A stretch of 64,000 nt of DNA, from the NCBI RefSeq assembly GCF_024679245.1, contig NC_090186.1, positions 38,204,946-38,268,945 of the forward strand, given 5' to 3'. The notes beneath the pieces were generated by a model. It saw only the letters and a list, made by a program, of their open reading frames with translations. It was not told where the DNA came from and searched no databases. The first letter of the stretch is position 1. Every line of letters starts with the position of its first letter. Position numbers and translations under genes: made by a program. The stretch comes from Pseudorasbora parva. Its lineage: Eukaryota; Chordata; Actinopteri; Cypriniformes; Gobionidae. This document shows positions 1 to 45,357 of the stretch, in pieces.

Positions 1-306
1 TGGTTGCCGCTTTTAAAACAACCCCTCCCTCATGTGAACTGAACTGACAGGGGCGTAGATATGACAGGAGCTCATTAAATATGCTAATCTTATCCAATCC
101 TAGCCGTGGGCGTTTACTTGTCTCCATGAACTGCTGCAGGCACACCAATCAAAACCCAGCGTTCAGAAGAGAGCCTCAAAACCAGTGTAGAAAATAGCCT
201 ATTACTTATTAGTTATGGTGTTTTTGAATGTAAAAATCACACAAACATCATTAGTTGACCTCAGACAACAGTATAAAAAAAATTAAAAATCCAGTTCATG
301 ACTCCT
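1..306 (+). repeat. TTAA-ended dispersed repeat in the last gopc intron
   Basis: Bases from about 92 to 306 match 35003-35181 at high identity, including the block CCAGTGTAGAAAATAGCC. Both copies end in ...CTCCT or ...CACCT directly before TTAA (307-310 here). The left end is outside the window or diverged. The end structure is like that of the TTAA-flanked elements further right. Confidence 0.6.
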
Positions 307-402
307 TTAATGCAGCAGTTAATAATTTAAGCCAACGGTTTAAGCTTAAAGAAAATTGTGCAGTTTATCTAAACCGACCATTCATTTTCTTTCTGTTTAC
401 AG

Positions 403-521
403 CTGTAGGGAAGCACTTAGTGAACAACAGAACAGAGAATGGCGATATCGGCCTGTCCAGTGAAAGCCCTTCAGACGACAAGACCTCCAAGACAGCAGAG
501 TCTGCAGAGAGCTCCTCTTAG
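403..521 (+). CDS. gopc: gopc terminal coding exon (Golgi-associated PDZ and coiled-coil protein), partial gene
   Basis: The exon starts after a pyrimidine-rich tract and AG at 401-402, in phase 1 (CT completes an Ala codon), and reads 39 residues to a TAG at 519-521. The peptide contains TENGDIGLSSESPSDD, which matches the end of vertebrate GOPC (ENGDLGTASETPLDD in the human protein, from memory). GOPC (also CAL, PIST, FIG) is a Golgi scaffold with coiled coils and one PDZ domain that steers membrane proteins such as CFTR. Only the low-complexity acidic/Ser C-terminal tail lies here; the PDZ exons are left of the window. The residues after the conserved part (KTSKTAESAESSS) differ from the mammalian end, as expected for a disordered tail. 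Neighbour dcbld1 lies tail to tail, as in human 6q22, which supports the call. Confidence 0.82.
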
Positions 522-1375
522 ATCTCCAGCCTCCGAGAATGAGCAGAAAGAGATTAAGACTGCACATGTATAGTATATAACATACGAGATTCTTGTTTTA
601 TGCCGTATGGAGAACAGACTGCTTCGACGTCCACTGGAGATGGATGAACCACTGAGAAACACTGAGAAAAAAGAGGACCTAATGTTACTCGGTGGCCACA
701 AAGGATTGTTCGCAAATGTACGTCGCCATCTTGGTTTATAGTTGTAAAGAAACACTTGAGGGGACAAAATCACGATCTACGTAGATGACTAAAAGTGATT
801 GAATGGAATATGGTATAAGAGTTTTGATTCTTGACTTCCTCTTTTGTGTAACCTCTCTGTGCATTTAATGACCCTCCATAGGCGAGCTGAATCTGAGCTC
901 AGATGTAGAGCTTCTACTTTAATAATTCACATTTCTTCTCTCGTACTGAAGTAAATGGATACAGCAAAGTGTATGTTCATGTAAAACCTCGTTGTTTTTA
1001 ACCTCTGTTTTAGCGTAGTGTGAGCCAGTCCTGCTCTAAAGCAAATGCAAACAGGATGATGTCACTTCCTCTTTTGCACATTGGGTGGACAGGAGGAGAT
1101 GGGAGAGAAACAACACGGCGTATCGTAATAACAGCACACACCCACATGTGATTATATTACTTTCCGATCATAACAGTTCAAGAACGGCAGTGGAGAAGTT
1201 CAAATGTGCCATTTAGTTGATCATTGTCAGTTTGTAGAAGAGATATCCAGGTCATATTTAGACATATATCATATAAATATATATATATATATAGAGGGAG
1301 AGAGATAGAGGAAAAAAACTCAAAATTGGTTCCAAATTAAACATGCTAATTTGTAACGTATAAATATATATATTA

Positions 1376-1492
1376 GTGCTGTTAAATCGATTAATTGCAT
1401 CTATTAGTTTAAATATATATATAGTGTGTGTGTGTGTATATACACGCACACAAACTGTCATATTAGATGCGATTCAATTGATTTGACCGCAC
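1376..1492. mobile_element. short hairpin MITE with TA target sites, inside the gopc 3' UTR
   Basis: The ends are GTGCTGTTAAATCGATTAAT and its approximate inverse (…TTGATTTGACCGCAC), each flanked by TA (1374-1375 and 1493-1494). The core is (TA/GT) simple sequence. This resembles a very common fish element that begins TAGTGCTGTCAAACGATTAA. It would form a stem in the mRNA. Confidence 0.6.
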
Positions 1493-2809
1493 TAATATAT
1501 ACACATACTTTTTATATTATTATTATTATTTTTATATTTGCATATGAGTAACTTTTTTTCAAATTATATTTGAGCTACTGTACTGTATTGGAAAAAGGGT
1601 GAATGTGCTTATGCCTCATAATAATGTCACAATGCTAAATAATAACAATATTAATGAATTGCTCTAAAATAAATCATACTTTTCTTTATTAAAAAAATAA
1701 TTAACTATTTTTTTTAATTTTTATAATTCACTTTTTTTTTTTAATCTTTTTTTTAAATTTTAGAGTGAAATATGACCTGGGCATTTCTAGACAGTTTTTT
1801 TAATGAGATATAGCCATCTGCAGAAGTATTTTTGAGCGTCTTTGCTGAAAAAAAAAAAAGTCCATCGAGATGTGATAGTGCCATTGAACCTACTGTATTA
1901 ACGGTGTCTTTAGAAAAGATACTGATATTACCTGGTTTGGGAAGTGTACTTGCATTTTTACATGGCAATGTAGCGTAGCATCATTTAATCCAAGCCAATC
2001 TTTATATTCTGTGAAAAACAGAAAAGGGTACAGAAATCAAGGACTGCTATCTTGCCCTATTCAGTCTCTGTAGAGTTGGCTGTAGTGCCTCAAATCTGTG
2101 AATTGTAAGATCTTTACTATATAGATCACTAGAAGAGGTTCCTGTAATCATCATGTTTTACTTTACTACCATTGAGTTATTTAACATGTCCATTTTTTTC
2201 TCAATTGTATCTTCAGCCATCTAATGCTCCAGTCTAAATGTCTGTACACTGATTGCTATATATTTAACTGAAACATGGGCTACATAGCAATAAAGATTCA
2301 CTAAACACATGCTTTACCCTGCTGAGAGAGAAACAGCTTTAACATGGTGGTTAGATGGTTTAGGCTGGTTTTCAGCAAGGAAGCAGAGCTTGAGTGTCAT
2401 ATAAAATCATAAGGTGTTTGCTTATAACACACATTTAGTCTGGTATTAATCACCTAACTGTAATATAGATGTTATGCAGATGAGGGCAGTCAGGACAATC
2501 AGAGCCGTATGGTCTTCTCTTATCAGTATGTGGGCCGGATCTGTGGACTCATGTTACCTTTATTTTCTTGTTACTGATTAGTTCACATGGGAAATGATGA
2601 TGTGTCCACGAGCACCAAATGCTTCTCACATTGCCAGCGCATGGCACAGTACAGATGCAGCTTACACTTGCATCTTTTTATCCAAATCTCTGGTTTGTGA
2701 TTTATTTTTCTGTTAACTGTTTTTTTTGCCATTGGAAACATGCTTCGGAATCGCAGGAGATTGGGATTAAATGTTCCAAGAGTAGTTAATGTATGAGGTG
2801 AAATGTTTC

Positions 2810-2815
2810 AATAAA
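2810..2815 (+). other. gopc: candidate poly(A) signal AATAAA for gopc (distal)
   Basis: This is a canonical hexamer about 2.3 kb past the stop codon. A proximal alternative is at 2289-2294. Confidence 0.45.
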
Positions 2816-2835
2816 CTTAAATTTATTTGCCCAGA

Positions 2836-3566
2836 GCATTGTGATTTATTGAAGTGTCGATGACAGTTTTTTTTAATACACGCAGCGCCTGATTTAAACA
2901 CGAGGGGGCAGTACAGCCAGACAAATTCTCAGCATGTCTACAGTCTCATATTTTAAAATTTTGTGAGCAATCTGTACACAATCTACTACATTCCGTCCGA
3001 TACACCGTTTGTATTTTTTTTTTTTTTTAGCAAGTAGGAAGTGTTTAGTATGTACAAGTTAGTGTGAAACATTTATAAAGGTTTTTTTTTATTTTAAGAA
3101 ATAATATCTTTCAAGATCTGCACTTACTGGACTCAAGGAACTTGGGTTTACTTGTGTATCCATTATACTTAGAAAAATATATATATTATACTTAGAAGAA
3201 AAAACAAACAAACGGACGTTTATTATTAACTTTAATCTCTCAATCATCTGCATTATATGTTTGCCCCCATAATAAAAACAATCATAAAACGTATTTAAAT
3301 ATAATCTTACTAAGACATACTATTGGAGGATATAGAGTGACAACTGATATTTATAGTCATTTTATGTAAGTCGTTTATGATGATATAAGCTATTAACAAC
3401 TGCACCAAATTGTATATTTTTGCTGTTTCCTCCTTGAATACAAGCTCCGTGTTATCCTACATCAGTAAAGCCGGATGTAACATGATACTCAACAAAATTT
3501 CTCTAAAGGTTCATTAATGAAGTGTTCAGTTTTATAAAATAGTTTTTTCTTAATATGACTTCATGT
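2836..3566. other. intergenic, no gene seen
   Basis: AT-rich sequence with poly(T) runs. There is no coding frame of note and no terminal repeats were recognised. Confidence 0.5.
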
Positions 3567-3568
3567 CA

Positions 3569-4691
3569 CGCCCGTTTCACACATACTCCGTCTGCAGTGC
3601 GTGTGCGTTGCGTATTTTTTCCCGTATCCATGTTAACGGATGACAGCTTTCACACTGCACGCGGATGCAGTCCGTCAGTCCGTTCCAGGAGCGTTGCGTC
3701 TGCAGCAGTGCACGGATCGTTTTCGTACCGAGTCTATTTTTTGCTGCGTTGCGTTGCTGCATTAAAGTGATAGAACATTTTTCGCATTAAAAAAAACATG
3801 TACTGACGCGAAAATCTAGTAATTTCAACACGGATGAATATCATTTAAAATATACTCTTGTTTCAAAGTCAACACATGGCTTTTTTTCTCTCAAGTAAAG
3901 CAACAAAACGGCACCTTACCTGGCATTTAGGTAAAAAATGTGCCATAATGGAGAGCACTCGTACTTTCTTGGAGGTGAAAAGCAAAGTTCTTTTTGACCT
4001 GCAGGATTTCTTTTAAAAGGGTGTAAAAACGAAAGAAAAGACGAGAGTCGGCTGTTTTTGAAGAGCCTATTCTAAGTTTCTAATTTAAAATGTTTATGAT
4101 TTTAGGCTATAACCTATGTTTAAATGTTTTGCCTTTTGTGTGAGCTAAATCTAAAGTATATTTATATATAAATATGAATTAATGAATTGAAAAAATGTTG
4201 TTTAAATGTAGTAGGCTACGTAACCTGACTTCTATTAAAGAGTAAACAAAGAGGATTGGAATTCTGTCGAGCCATGTTCAGTAAAAACTTTTGGATTTTA
4301 AAAAATAATGAATAAATGCTGTGTTTGTGGTGTGCAACAGCGGATCAGTTGCGGACTGCAAACGCAGCATATGTAAAGCACTACAGGGTGTGGGGCTCCT
4401 GCAACGCATACGCAACGCAACACGCACTGCACACGCACTGCAGACGGAGTATGTGTGAAACGGGCGGGTGCCTGTTGCGTTGCGTGTGAATAGTAAAATA
4501 GAATAGAAATAGAAATAGAAAAATAGACTCGGTACGAAAACGATCCGTGCACTGCTGCAGACGCAACGCTCCTGGAACGGACTGACGGACCGCATCCGCG
4601 TGCAGTGTGAAAGCTGTCATCCGTTAACATGGATACGGGAAAAAATACGCAACGCACACGCACTGCAGACGGAGTATGTGTGAAACGGGCG
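3569..4691. mobile_element. non-autonomous DNA transposon with ~175-bp terminal inverted repeats
   Basis: The left arm at about 3569-3745 (starts CGCCCGTTTCACACATACTC) is repeated inverted at about 4520-4691, with near identity over about 170 bp. The flanks read TCA at 3566-3568 and TCA at 4692-4694, a possible 3-bp target duplication, which would fit a PIF/Harbinger-like element. The arms are CpG/GC-rich against an AT-rich core. A further partial copy of the terminal sequence lies inside at about 4398-4468. There is no transposase frame; the open frames in the arms are by-products of the repeat. Confidence 0.75.
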
Positions 4692-5096
4692 TCACTCGTG
4701 TAGTGTATCGTATGCTACCGGAGAAATATCAGGCCTACCGCTATAGGCCGCTCTGGGTTCTTCAACGTGCTGGCTTCAGAAACGGTCTGGATGATAATAC
4801 TTCAATGGCTCCCCGTGAAGAAGTTTAGTAGATTGAGTGAAAGAACAATATAAACCATAAAGAAATATACCGGTGTAGGTAAGGTTAGTTGCGGCCAGAG
4901 CATACAGAGCCAGCTGAAAGGCTCGTTGTCTGGCATAGTAGCCAATCTTTTTTTATTCTGCCCAGATGCCTCTATATTTTATTTATTGCTTAAATTGACT
5001 GAAAATTAAATCCATGAATATAACAAATCTCATTCAGCAAGATAAAACATAGGTTTTTAACCCTCATGTATTTCTTACTTTCTTATAGTGCCTGAG

Positions 5097-5650
5097 CAGC
5101 TTGTTTACTGGTGTTTTCAGATTATCCGCGTGCAAAAGAGAGCTCGCGTGCATATGGTTGCCAGATTGGACATGTTTTAGTAAAACACAGGATAGTATAC
5201 CTGTTCTTTTCAAAGAAAAGCTCTGTTTGGGGATTTTAAATTACTGAAATCTGGCAACCGCACGAATGCAAGCTCTCTCTCGCGCGTGGATGATCTGAAA
5301 ACACCAATAAACAAGTAGGCTGCATTTCAGCAATCTCCATTTGAGATGTTTTGCTTAAAGTGTCATTCAGTCGGTCTGTGTTCTGTCAGGACTCACCAGC
5401 CTTCGCTGAACAACCGAACTGCTGTGAGCTGTTGAAATAAGCCAATCAGAGCAGAGCTTAACATTAATATTCATGACTTTTCCAAATAAGGCAAAAACAG
5501 AGCATTACATCCTAGGGACAATTTATAGGGTTGTAAATGGACCTGTAAAACTGTATCTGGACAATTTTTGCCCTTAAATAAGCCCCATACCCTCTATGTA
5601 GATATCAGAGAACAATTTAACATATTGTTTCAAATCTTTCTAGGGCACCT
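5097..5650. mobile_element. TTAA-ended element (right end), copy A
   Basis: The last part (about 5440-5650) matches 22000-22208 closely and shares its final 70 bp with 59880-59955. It ends TTTCTAGGGCACCT followed by TTAA (5651-5654). The left portion contains a hairpin whose arms lie at about 5097-5167 and 5240-5323. The outer left end is not clear. Confidence 0.6.
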
Positions 5651-5655
5651 TTAAG

Positions 5656-6290
5656 AATTAGGTGCGGCAAAATGGCTCAAATGCGTCTCCTACAAAATTT
5701 CAATTAAATTATATTTGCTACATTTCAAAAGGCCTACAAGTATGAAATTTGGAAGACACATGTAACAGTTATAAAAAAGTCCCTGGCAAAAACTGAAAAC
5801 CCAACAGGAAGTGAGATATTCAGAATTTTCTCTGCAAACATTTTTTTTGTCATTTCCGGACATTATACTTTAACAAACTCCTCCTAGAGATTGTATCAGA
5901 TTAACATCATATTTGGTCAGTCTAATCTAAAGGCATCTGCGACATTAAATCAAGAAGATCTTGAGTTGTCTGTGGCTGCCTCACAAAATCTGATGTTTCG
6001 CCATGAAACTTAAAGCTGTTGTTAAGTCAGGCATACAATGTTCGATCTGGCCATGTTTAATATAGAGTCCTGGCCTGAAGACAACTACATGCCAAAATTC
6101 AGTTATAGTCAATGCGCCACCTGAAGTGTGGCACAACAGAATGACTTTGCCATTTTTCTCCTATATTTACACGCTTAAATGGATCTCACTCAATATTTAC
6201 TGAGGCCACCGGTTGATGGTGGCCAGGTGTGAGGGCCCTTTCATTGCTGCTTGAATTTTTAATTAATGTTGTCTCTCTATGACTTCCCAG
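5656..6290. repeat. probable interspersed fish repeat, unclassified
   Basis: This is non-coding sequence. Its end, about 6195-6275, has the wording of a tail seen in many fish repeats (GTGGCCAGGTGTGAGGGCCC). No second copy lies in the window, so the call rests on recollection. Confidence 0.3.
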
Positions 6291-6819
6291 AATAAAATAC
6301 TTGGCAAGAAAGGAGAGAAACATTTAGAACTGAAATATTCGGTAGACTTTATCCATTTTTGCTAAGTCTTTTTATTCTCTGAAATTTTCTGTAGACCCCT
6401 TAGAACCTTCTGAAGGACCCCTGGGGGTCCCCGGACCCGTTTGGAAACCCCTGGTCGGTCTGATGAAAAGTTTAAACCACGTGATGCCAGATCAAAGGTT
6501 GTCGCAACTCTTTCAGCAGCTCTGCTTTTAATGAAGACTCGGCTCGTTAATAATAGCATACGACTGGGTGCTTCGGCAAGGTAAGGAAAGCAACTTGATA
6601 TCGACCTTATTCATATTCAAAACCTAGCAGGATTCGTTTTTTTTAACATGCAGGTGTTAACGGATCACACACCCTGGCGTGATCTAGCCGCACACACAAA
6701 GTTCGGGTTCCCACAAAGACCTCCCACACTCAAAGCTGTTTTACTTTATGACTCTGGTAACAAGTATAATCATGCAGGTGAATGGCTTTTTATAATGTAA
6801 CAATGTTCGCCAGTATTAA

Positions 6820-7524
6820 AGGATTAGTTCACTTGAAAATTACCCCACGATTTACTCACCATCAATCCATCCTAGGTGCATGACTCTTTCTGATGAACAC
6901 AATCAGTTATATTAAATATCCTAATGCTTCCAAGGTCCGTTGAGTTTGAAGCTCAAAAAAGCACATCCATCCATCATAGCGTACTCCACGCGGCTCAGAG
7001 GGGTAAATAAAGGTCTTCTGAAGCGATGCGTTGGAGTTAGTTTACGCCCTTCCGTATTCAACTTATGGAAAAAGCGCAATGGCGCTATAGCGGAAGCGTT
7101 TTGAACTGCGAGAAGTGTACAGAACGCGGTCTGGAGGAAGCTAGATATTTTACTTGATAAAGTTTAAAGATGGATATTTTCCTTACAAAACTCCATCGAT
7201 TCACTTCAAAAGGCCTTTATTAACCCCACAGAGCCTTGTGGAGTATGATGGATGGATTCTTACAGGTTGTTGGCTTTGTTTCGTTGCTTCTATTGCTCTC
7301 CCCTTCTTTGTAAGTCGCTTTGGATAAAAGCGTCAGCTAAATGATTAAATGTAAAATGATTAAATGGATGGATGTACTGCCATTGTAAGGCTTGGAATCA
7401 TCAGGATATTTATTAATTTAACTCTGATTATGTTCATCAGAAAGAAGAACATCATATACACCTAGGATGGCTTGATGGTGAGTAAATCATGGGGTAATTT
7501 TCATTTTAAAATGAAATGCTCCTT
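6820..7524. mobile_element. TTAA-flanked MITE with >100-bp inverted ends
   Basis: The left end (after TTAA at 6816-6819) reads AGGATTAGTTCACTTGAAAA and continues ATTACCCCACGATTTACTCA. The inverse of the right end (7440-7524) repeats ATTACCCCATGATTTACTCA and CATCCTAGGTG. A related half copy lies at about 13838-14070. A later retro-insertion occupies 7258-7363. Confidence 0.7.
7258..7363 (+). mobile_element. 5'-truncated SINE/LINE tail inserted in the 6820-7524 MITE
   Basis: It carries the widespread fish retroposon tail GTAAGTCGCTTTGGATAAAA followed by GCGTCAGCTAAATGATTAAA and TAAA-rich repeats. It is bounded by the 10-bp direct repeat ATGGATGGAT at 7248-7257 and 7364-7373, a classic retroposition duplication. 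Only about 106 bp was inserted. Confidence 0.65.
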
Positions 7525-8098
7525 TTAATTTACAACTGAAATTATGGTAAGCCGCTCTTTCTACCTGTTTGATTGCATGTACATCTATACCAGAATTGAA
7601 TACACAAAGATTCGGTCGGGCCGGCGATTCACTAATGTTACACACTTTGGGTGGGAAATGTGATACAAGGAGCCTGGATGGTAGATTTAAACAGCAGGGT
7701 CACCATCAGCTGCTGCCCCATAACTAACACCCCACCGTTACATTCCTGATCAATCTCCTACTGGGACACCTCGTGTGCGACATCTTGCTTGCACCGAATA
7801 CTTTGTGCTGATTGTTCCCATTTTTTAAAGACCTTGACATATTTTAAAGCAAGAGACCATCACAGGACAGGCTGAACTGCTGGTGCTTTTAATCAGGGTT
7901 TAGACGAGCACAAACACAGCATTGACATTCTCAGTGGCAAAGCACTTCAACTCACCAGCATTGCCAGATCCTCATGGACATATCAAACATTAACCATCAA
8001 GCACATTCTCCAAAACATTTCACAGAAATTAAGCCTGCCAGTAATCTTTAACAAGGATTGTCCTTTAAACAGCAGCAACTCCCAGATCTTCTGGATGC

Positions 8099-8300
8099 TT
8101 AAAAGGAAAGTTCACCCAAAAAATGAACATTTTGTTGTGATTTACTCCAAATCAGGTCTATCTCTATCTGTTCTGTGGCACACAGCTTAAAAATGGATGT
8201 CTTCCACTTTTTTATTGAGAAAAAAAAAATATTCTTGATAATTTCTCCTTATGGGTTTGGAATAAAATGAGAATGAATACATTTTTGGGTGATTCATCAT
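8099..8300. repeat. MITE-like remnant around the dcbld1 3' end
   Basis: It begins TTAAAAGGAAAGTTCACCCA, similar to the TTAA|AGG...TTCACCC termini elsewhere in the window. The opposite side contains CATTTTTGGGTGATTCATCA, an inverse-like end. It is degraded. Confidence 0.45.
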
Positions 8301-9249
8301 TCCTTGGGTGAATCATTGACAGCACAAAGTAACATCTCATTTTGCATTTAAAACTAAATATACATTTCAAACTGTACATACATATGCATACGAAATTACA
8401 GCAAAATGAGAGAAGAAAAATGAACCGGAATGGCTGAATTGAACAACCCTTACACCCAATACAGATTAAAAATGAGCAGGATGTCAAAATCAGATCATTA
8501 TTTCTCATGTTTTACGGGAACAAGCCAATTTTGTTGCATCGACGCACAGTCTGCATCCATTTTCGATTGTGTTAGGCTTATTTCACGTGTTTTGATTGGT
8601 GAAGGGATAGTTCAGACATGAACATAGAGCCTCCTTTTGTGAGAAGGACCAAAGTAACTGCTCAGACACTTCCCAAATATCTCCCTGTATATTCTTTCTT
8701 CATGTTACCTTCAACCAGATCCCACCCGTTTGTTACCCGTTAGTCCACCAGATAACGCAAAAAAGTCTTTTGCTGACAATATCATGGTGCAGGACACATG
8801 GAGAAAGAGCAGACATTGGTCATTTGCATATATTACAGACACGGTCATAATGCAAAACTGGTTGAAAATCAGTGAAGGTGTCCTTTAAGGATGTTCAGAG
8901 AAGAGTTTAAGAAGAAAATACATGAAAATCTGGCTCATATTCACAGTTTGTGACCGAGTAGGGAACAAATGCACCGTCGCAGTTATCCCTGCAAATCTCT
9001 GCATATTGCATTTGATTGAAAATAAAACTAGAACAAACAGGACAATTTAAAAAAAAAATCGTAATTCGTCAAGACAAAGTATCTCATATATACAAAAACA
9101 ACGTTAAATTACACCTTCTGATCACGGCCTCCACTGTCTTTTACAACTGCAGAAATACAAAAACAAGTCCCTCACACACAAATAAGTTAAGAAGAGTCTG
9201 GAGGTGATTTTGTTGAGTCAGGTAAATCAGGAATATCACAGTACGGTTC
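8195..9249 (-). other. dcbld1: dcbld1 3' UTR (inferred)
   Basis: Non-coding sequence from the stop codon (TGA at 9252-9250) to just past the first AATAAA on the minus strand. No splice site or second gene is evident. The end is inferred from the signal alone. Confidence 0.45.
8211..8216 (-). other. dcbld1: candidate poly(A) signal for dcbld1
   Basis: TTTATT on + reads AATAAA on -. It is the first such hexamer downstream of the stop codon, giving a 3' UTR of about 1.04 kb. It lies within MITE-like sequence. Confidence 0.45.
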
Positions 9250-42596
<33,347 letters not shown>

Positions 42597-42800
42597 CTCC
42601 ACTCGAAACCGCTGTGAATGAGAGTAAAACGCGAGGGCGCATTGGAGAAGCTTCACGATAGCATGTTTACCGGGAGAACTCCTGTGTGTGTGTGTATGTG
42701 TGCGTTTCCGCGCGGATAACCAAACGCCTTGAATGAACTCTTCCGTGTTTCTCCCACAGGCGGCACCAAGCGGTTACTAGACCAGTCTGACTGGTCTGTC
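42597..42800 (-). promoter_or_regulatory. dcbld1: dcbld1 5' UTR / promoter-proximal region (inferred)
   Basis: Sequence directly upstream of the ATG is richer in CpG (for example CGTTTCCGCGCGGATAACC) than the surrounding DNA, fitting a CpG-type promoter. There is no clear TATA box and no transcription start can be placed. Confidence 0.35.
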
Positions 42801-45298
42801 TTGTGTCAGGCTGTTAGTAGCCTAAGAGGCTAGATACTGAGTGAGACGCGACAAATGTAAGTCAAAAGTAGGTTACAACAAGCGATTCACCTTAAAAAAA
42901 TGCTAGTCAGTTAATTTGATTAGTAGCTTATTAATAAGAGTTTTATAATATTATTTAATAACCATCAGATCAACAATTATATTATTATAATAATAGCCTT
43001 AATAATAATAATACATATTATTAAATATATATATATTTGCTACTTTTTAAACGCCTTTTAAGTAAAGATATTGTTTTGCCCTTGTGCTAGGCCCATCGTT
43101 TTAATCGTGAAATATAAAAAATATCTAAAAATAGGCCTAGTAGCCTACATTTACAAAGTATGATCTAAAAAAATGAGATAAATATTACATTCAATATTTA
43201 TTGTCTGAAAATGTTGTCCGTCTGTCCACCCCCCACCACCCCACACCCCCCAGTTTCTCACTCTATGGCAATACCCCTATTTATTTAATTTTAACCCCCT
43301 AATAAAGTTTTTAAAATGTGAGTGCAACGTTAGTCTAGAATATAGGCTATTTATAATAGGCCTCTTAGAAAGCAAAGACAAAGAACGGTAAATATCTTTT
43401 TTTTTAATTATCGTGCTTTAATTTGGTAAAATAATGCACGATTTGTCAAATAAGCATGAAAATATGAATTAATTTATTTAATTGAGAAATTATATGGCAG
43501 GCTTCATTAAACACACAGTTTCTGCCAATCTCATGTTAATCTTAGAGTATTGCATCCTTCGTATCTCCGAAGAGTCTTTAGTTTTATCATATTTATGAAA
43601 GACAGAAGCCGATCTTTCTGAAAACAGCCGAACTCGTGGAGGCGTGCAGTGACGTCACACAGCTATACTTTCCTAAACTTATTTAAATTATGAAAGAATG
43701 TATTTGGCACAGAGATAGTCCGTCATACGCCTGACTCGTTTTTTTTTGTTGTTTTTTTTTTTGACTTTTGACTTTTGATTTTTGACAAATAATCTGATGA
43801 GACAGTTGTTTTAGGAAAGTATATCTGAGTAAAAATATTTTGTTGCTGTAATGCCAGGCAGTGACCTGTGGATTTCCAGTAACATATGGCCATTCTCAAC
43901 TCCACAGCATATGACGCCTCATCTGTGCCAGGAGAGCACAGGCCTGTCCTTAACGTCCTGGGCCATAAAGTTGTATTACTTAAGAAAACCCTGCAGACAG
44001 TCACCATGCAAAGATCAGATTAATGATAATGCAGTAAAAAAAAAAGAAAGAAGAAGAAGCAGATAATTGTATCTGAGAGGCTTATAGCCCAGCACATTCT
44101 ACAAGAATAGATTGTAAAAATACATAGGCCTACATATAGCTAAAGCTATTGCGCTCTCTGCTGGAGAGAAATCAGTCCACAAGTCGGTATAGGTGTTAAA
44201 TTTCCCTTTTTTATGTTATAAAAATATATATTTTTGTTCTGGAAAATAATAATAATATTAATAATAATAATATTTACTCTCTATTACACGTTTTCAATGC
44301 AGCAATATTTCAATATTTTCTTTTTAGTGCCAGTTTATATGTCTGTATATAAAGGTCATCCTTTAAATAAAAATATAATCTTGTGAATTTCTATTGTTTG
44401 TGTTTGAAAAGTTTTAATAACAGAGTCAGTCATAGCATGTTTTTTAGAGAATGAGTCTTTCTCAATAATAATAATAATAACAATAATTATAATATAATGG
44501 TTTAGATGGAAATGAGAATCTTGCAATACTTGCAAAAAAAGAAAAAGAAAGAAAAACAACATGTATAGCTCCTAAAGAAATCAGTTTGAGTTCTAAACTG
44601 ACCAGAAATGTTGTTATATGATGGATTTTACTGATGTTTACTGATACACTGATCATAATTTGCATATATTATTTCCACCAGTGAAATCTATTATAAAACG
44701 CTAGATGGTGCTGTTGGTTATATTTATTTGACAACTAAACAATCTTCTGAAATCATCTAATGGCAGTCAAAGCAATTAAGAGTATATTATTTGTTCGAAA
44801 GAAATCATAAACAATGCAATAGTAGTGAGGTTTGGCTTTCTAATAAAAAGGTACATAACTGTGCCAAATATGATTTATTATTGTTATTGTTATTTAGATT
44901 AAAAATGAATGCAATTGTATCGGATATAAATACATACAATTACAAAATAATGTCCATAAAAGAGTATGGCTCATATTATTTTTGCCACCTGTATGGCGAT
45001 AAGCACAAGTGCAGCTCATAACTGAATCATCTGAGACATAATGTTTGAACGAAGACCTGTAATGTAATACAACATTATATCTCATTCACACTTGGGTTAC
45101 TACACCTGTTTGAACTGCCCATTAACAGAGCAGATACATATACTGTGAATGACTAAAAATGTTTGTTTTAAAATGGTCTTAAAATACATTCAAGTACTTT
45201 CTTTGTTGCTTGAAAGAAATTTTGCCATGCTAGATATTCGACAAACAATCAGAAAACGGTGATTCAGACTCATTTGGGATTATTATACATATTTAAAA

Positions 45299-45300
<2 letters not shown>
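42800..45300. other. upstream flank of dcbld1, no gene seen
   Basis: AT-rich sequence with ATA/ATT and (TAA)n-like runs. No conserved coding frame. Confidence 0.45.
43650..43657. promoter_or_regulatory. CRE-type palindrome TGACGTCA
   Basis: A full cAMP-response-element octamer about 1.05 kb upstream of the dcbld1 start codon. Any role is a guess. Confidence 0.2.

Positions 45301-45307
<7 letters not shown>

Positions 45308-45354
<47 letters not shown>
45308..45354. repeat. (TA)n, left of the element
   Basis: About 47 bp of pure TA. Confidence 0.95.

Positions 45355-45356
<2 letters not shown>

Positions 45357-45357
<1 letters not shown>

Larger units (their letters stand above)
522..2835 (+). 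other. gopc: gopc 3' UTR (probable extent)
   Basis: No coding signal follows the TAG at 519-521. Candidate poly(A) signals AATAAA on the + strand lie at 2289-2294 and 2810-2815; the second is followed by a T/G-rich stretch, so transcripts may end near 2300 or 2835. The UTR holds AT-rich simple sequence and a short hairpin element at 1376-1492. The exact end is inferred. Confidence 0.5.

Noticed and set aside
4278..4663. Frames of 105 and 121 aa on the minus strand
   Set aside because: They lie in the GC-rich inverted arm of the 3569-4691 element; the same words appear in the other arm in another frame.
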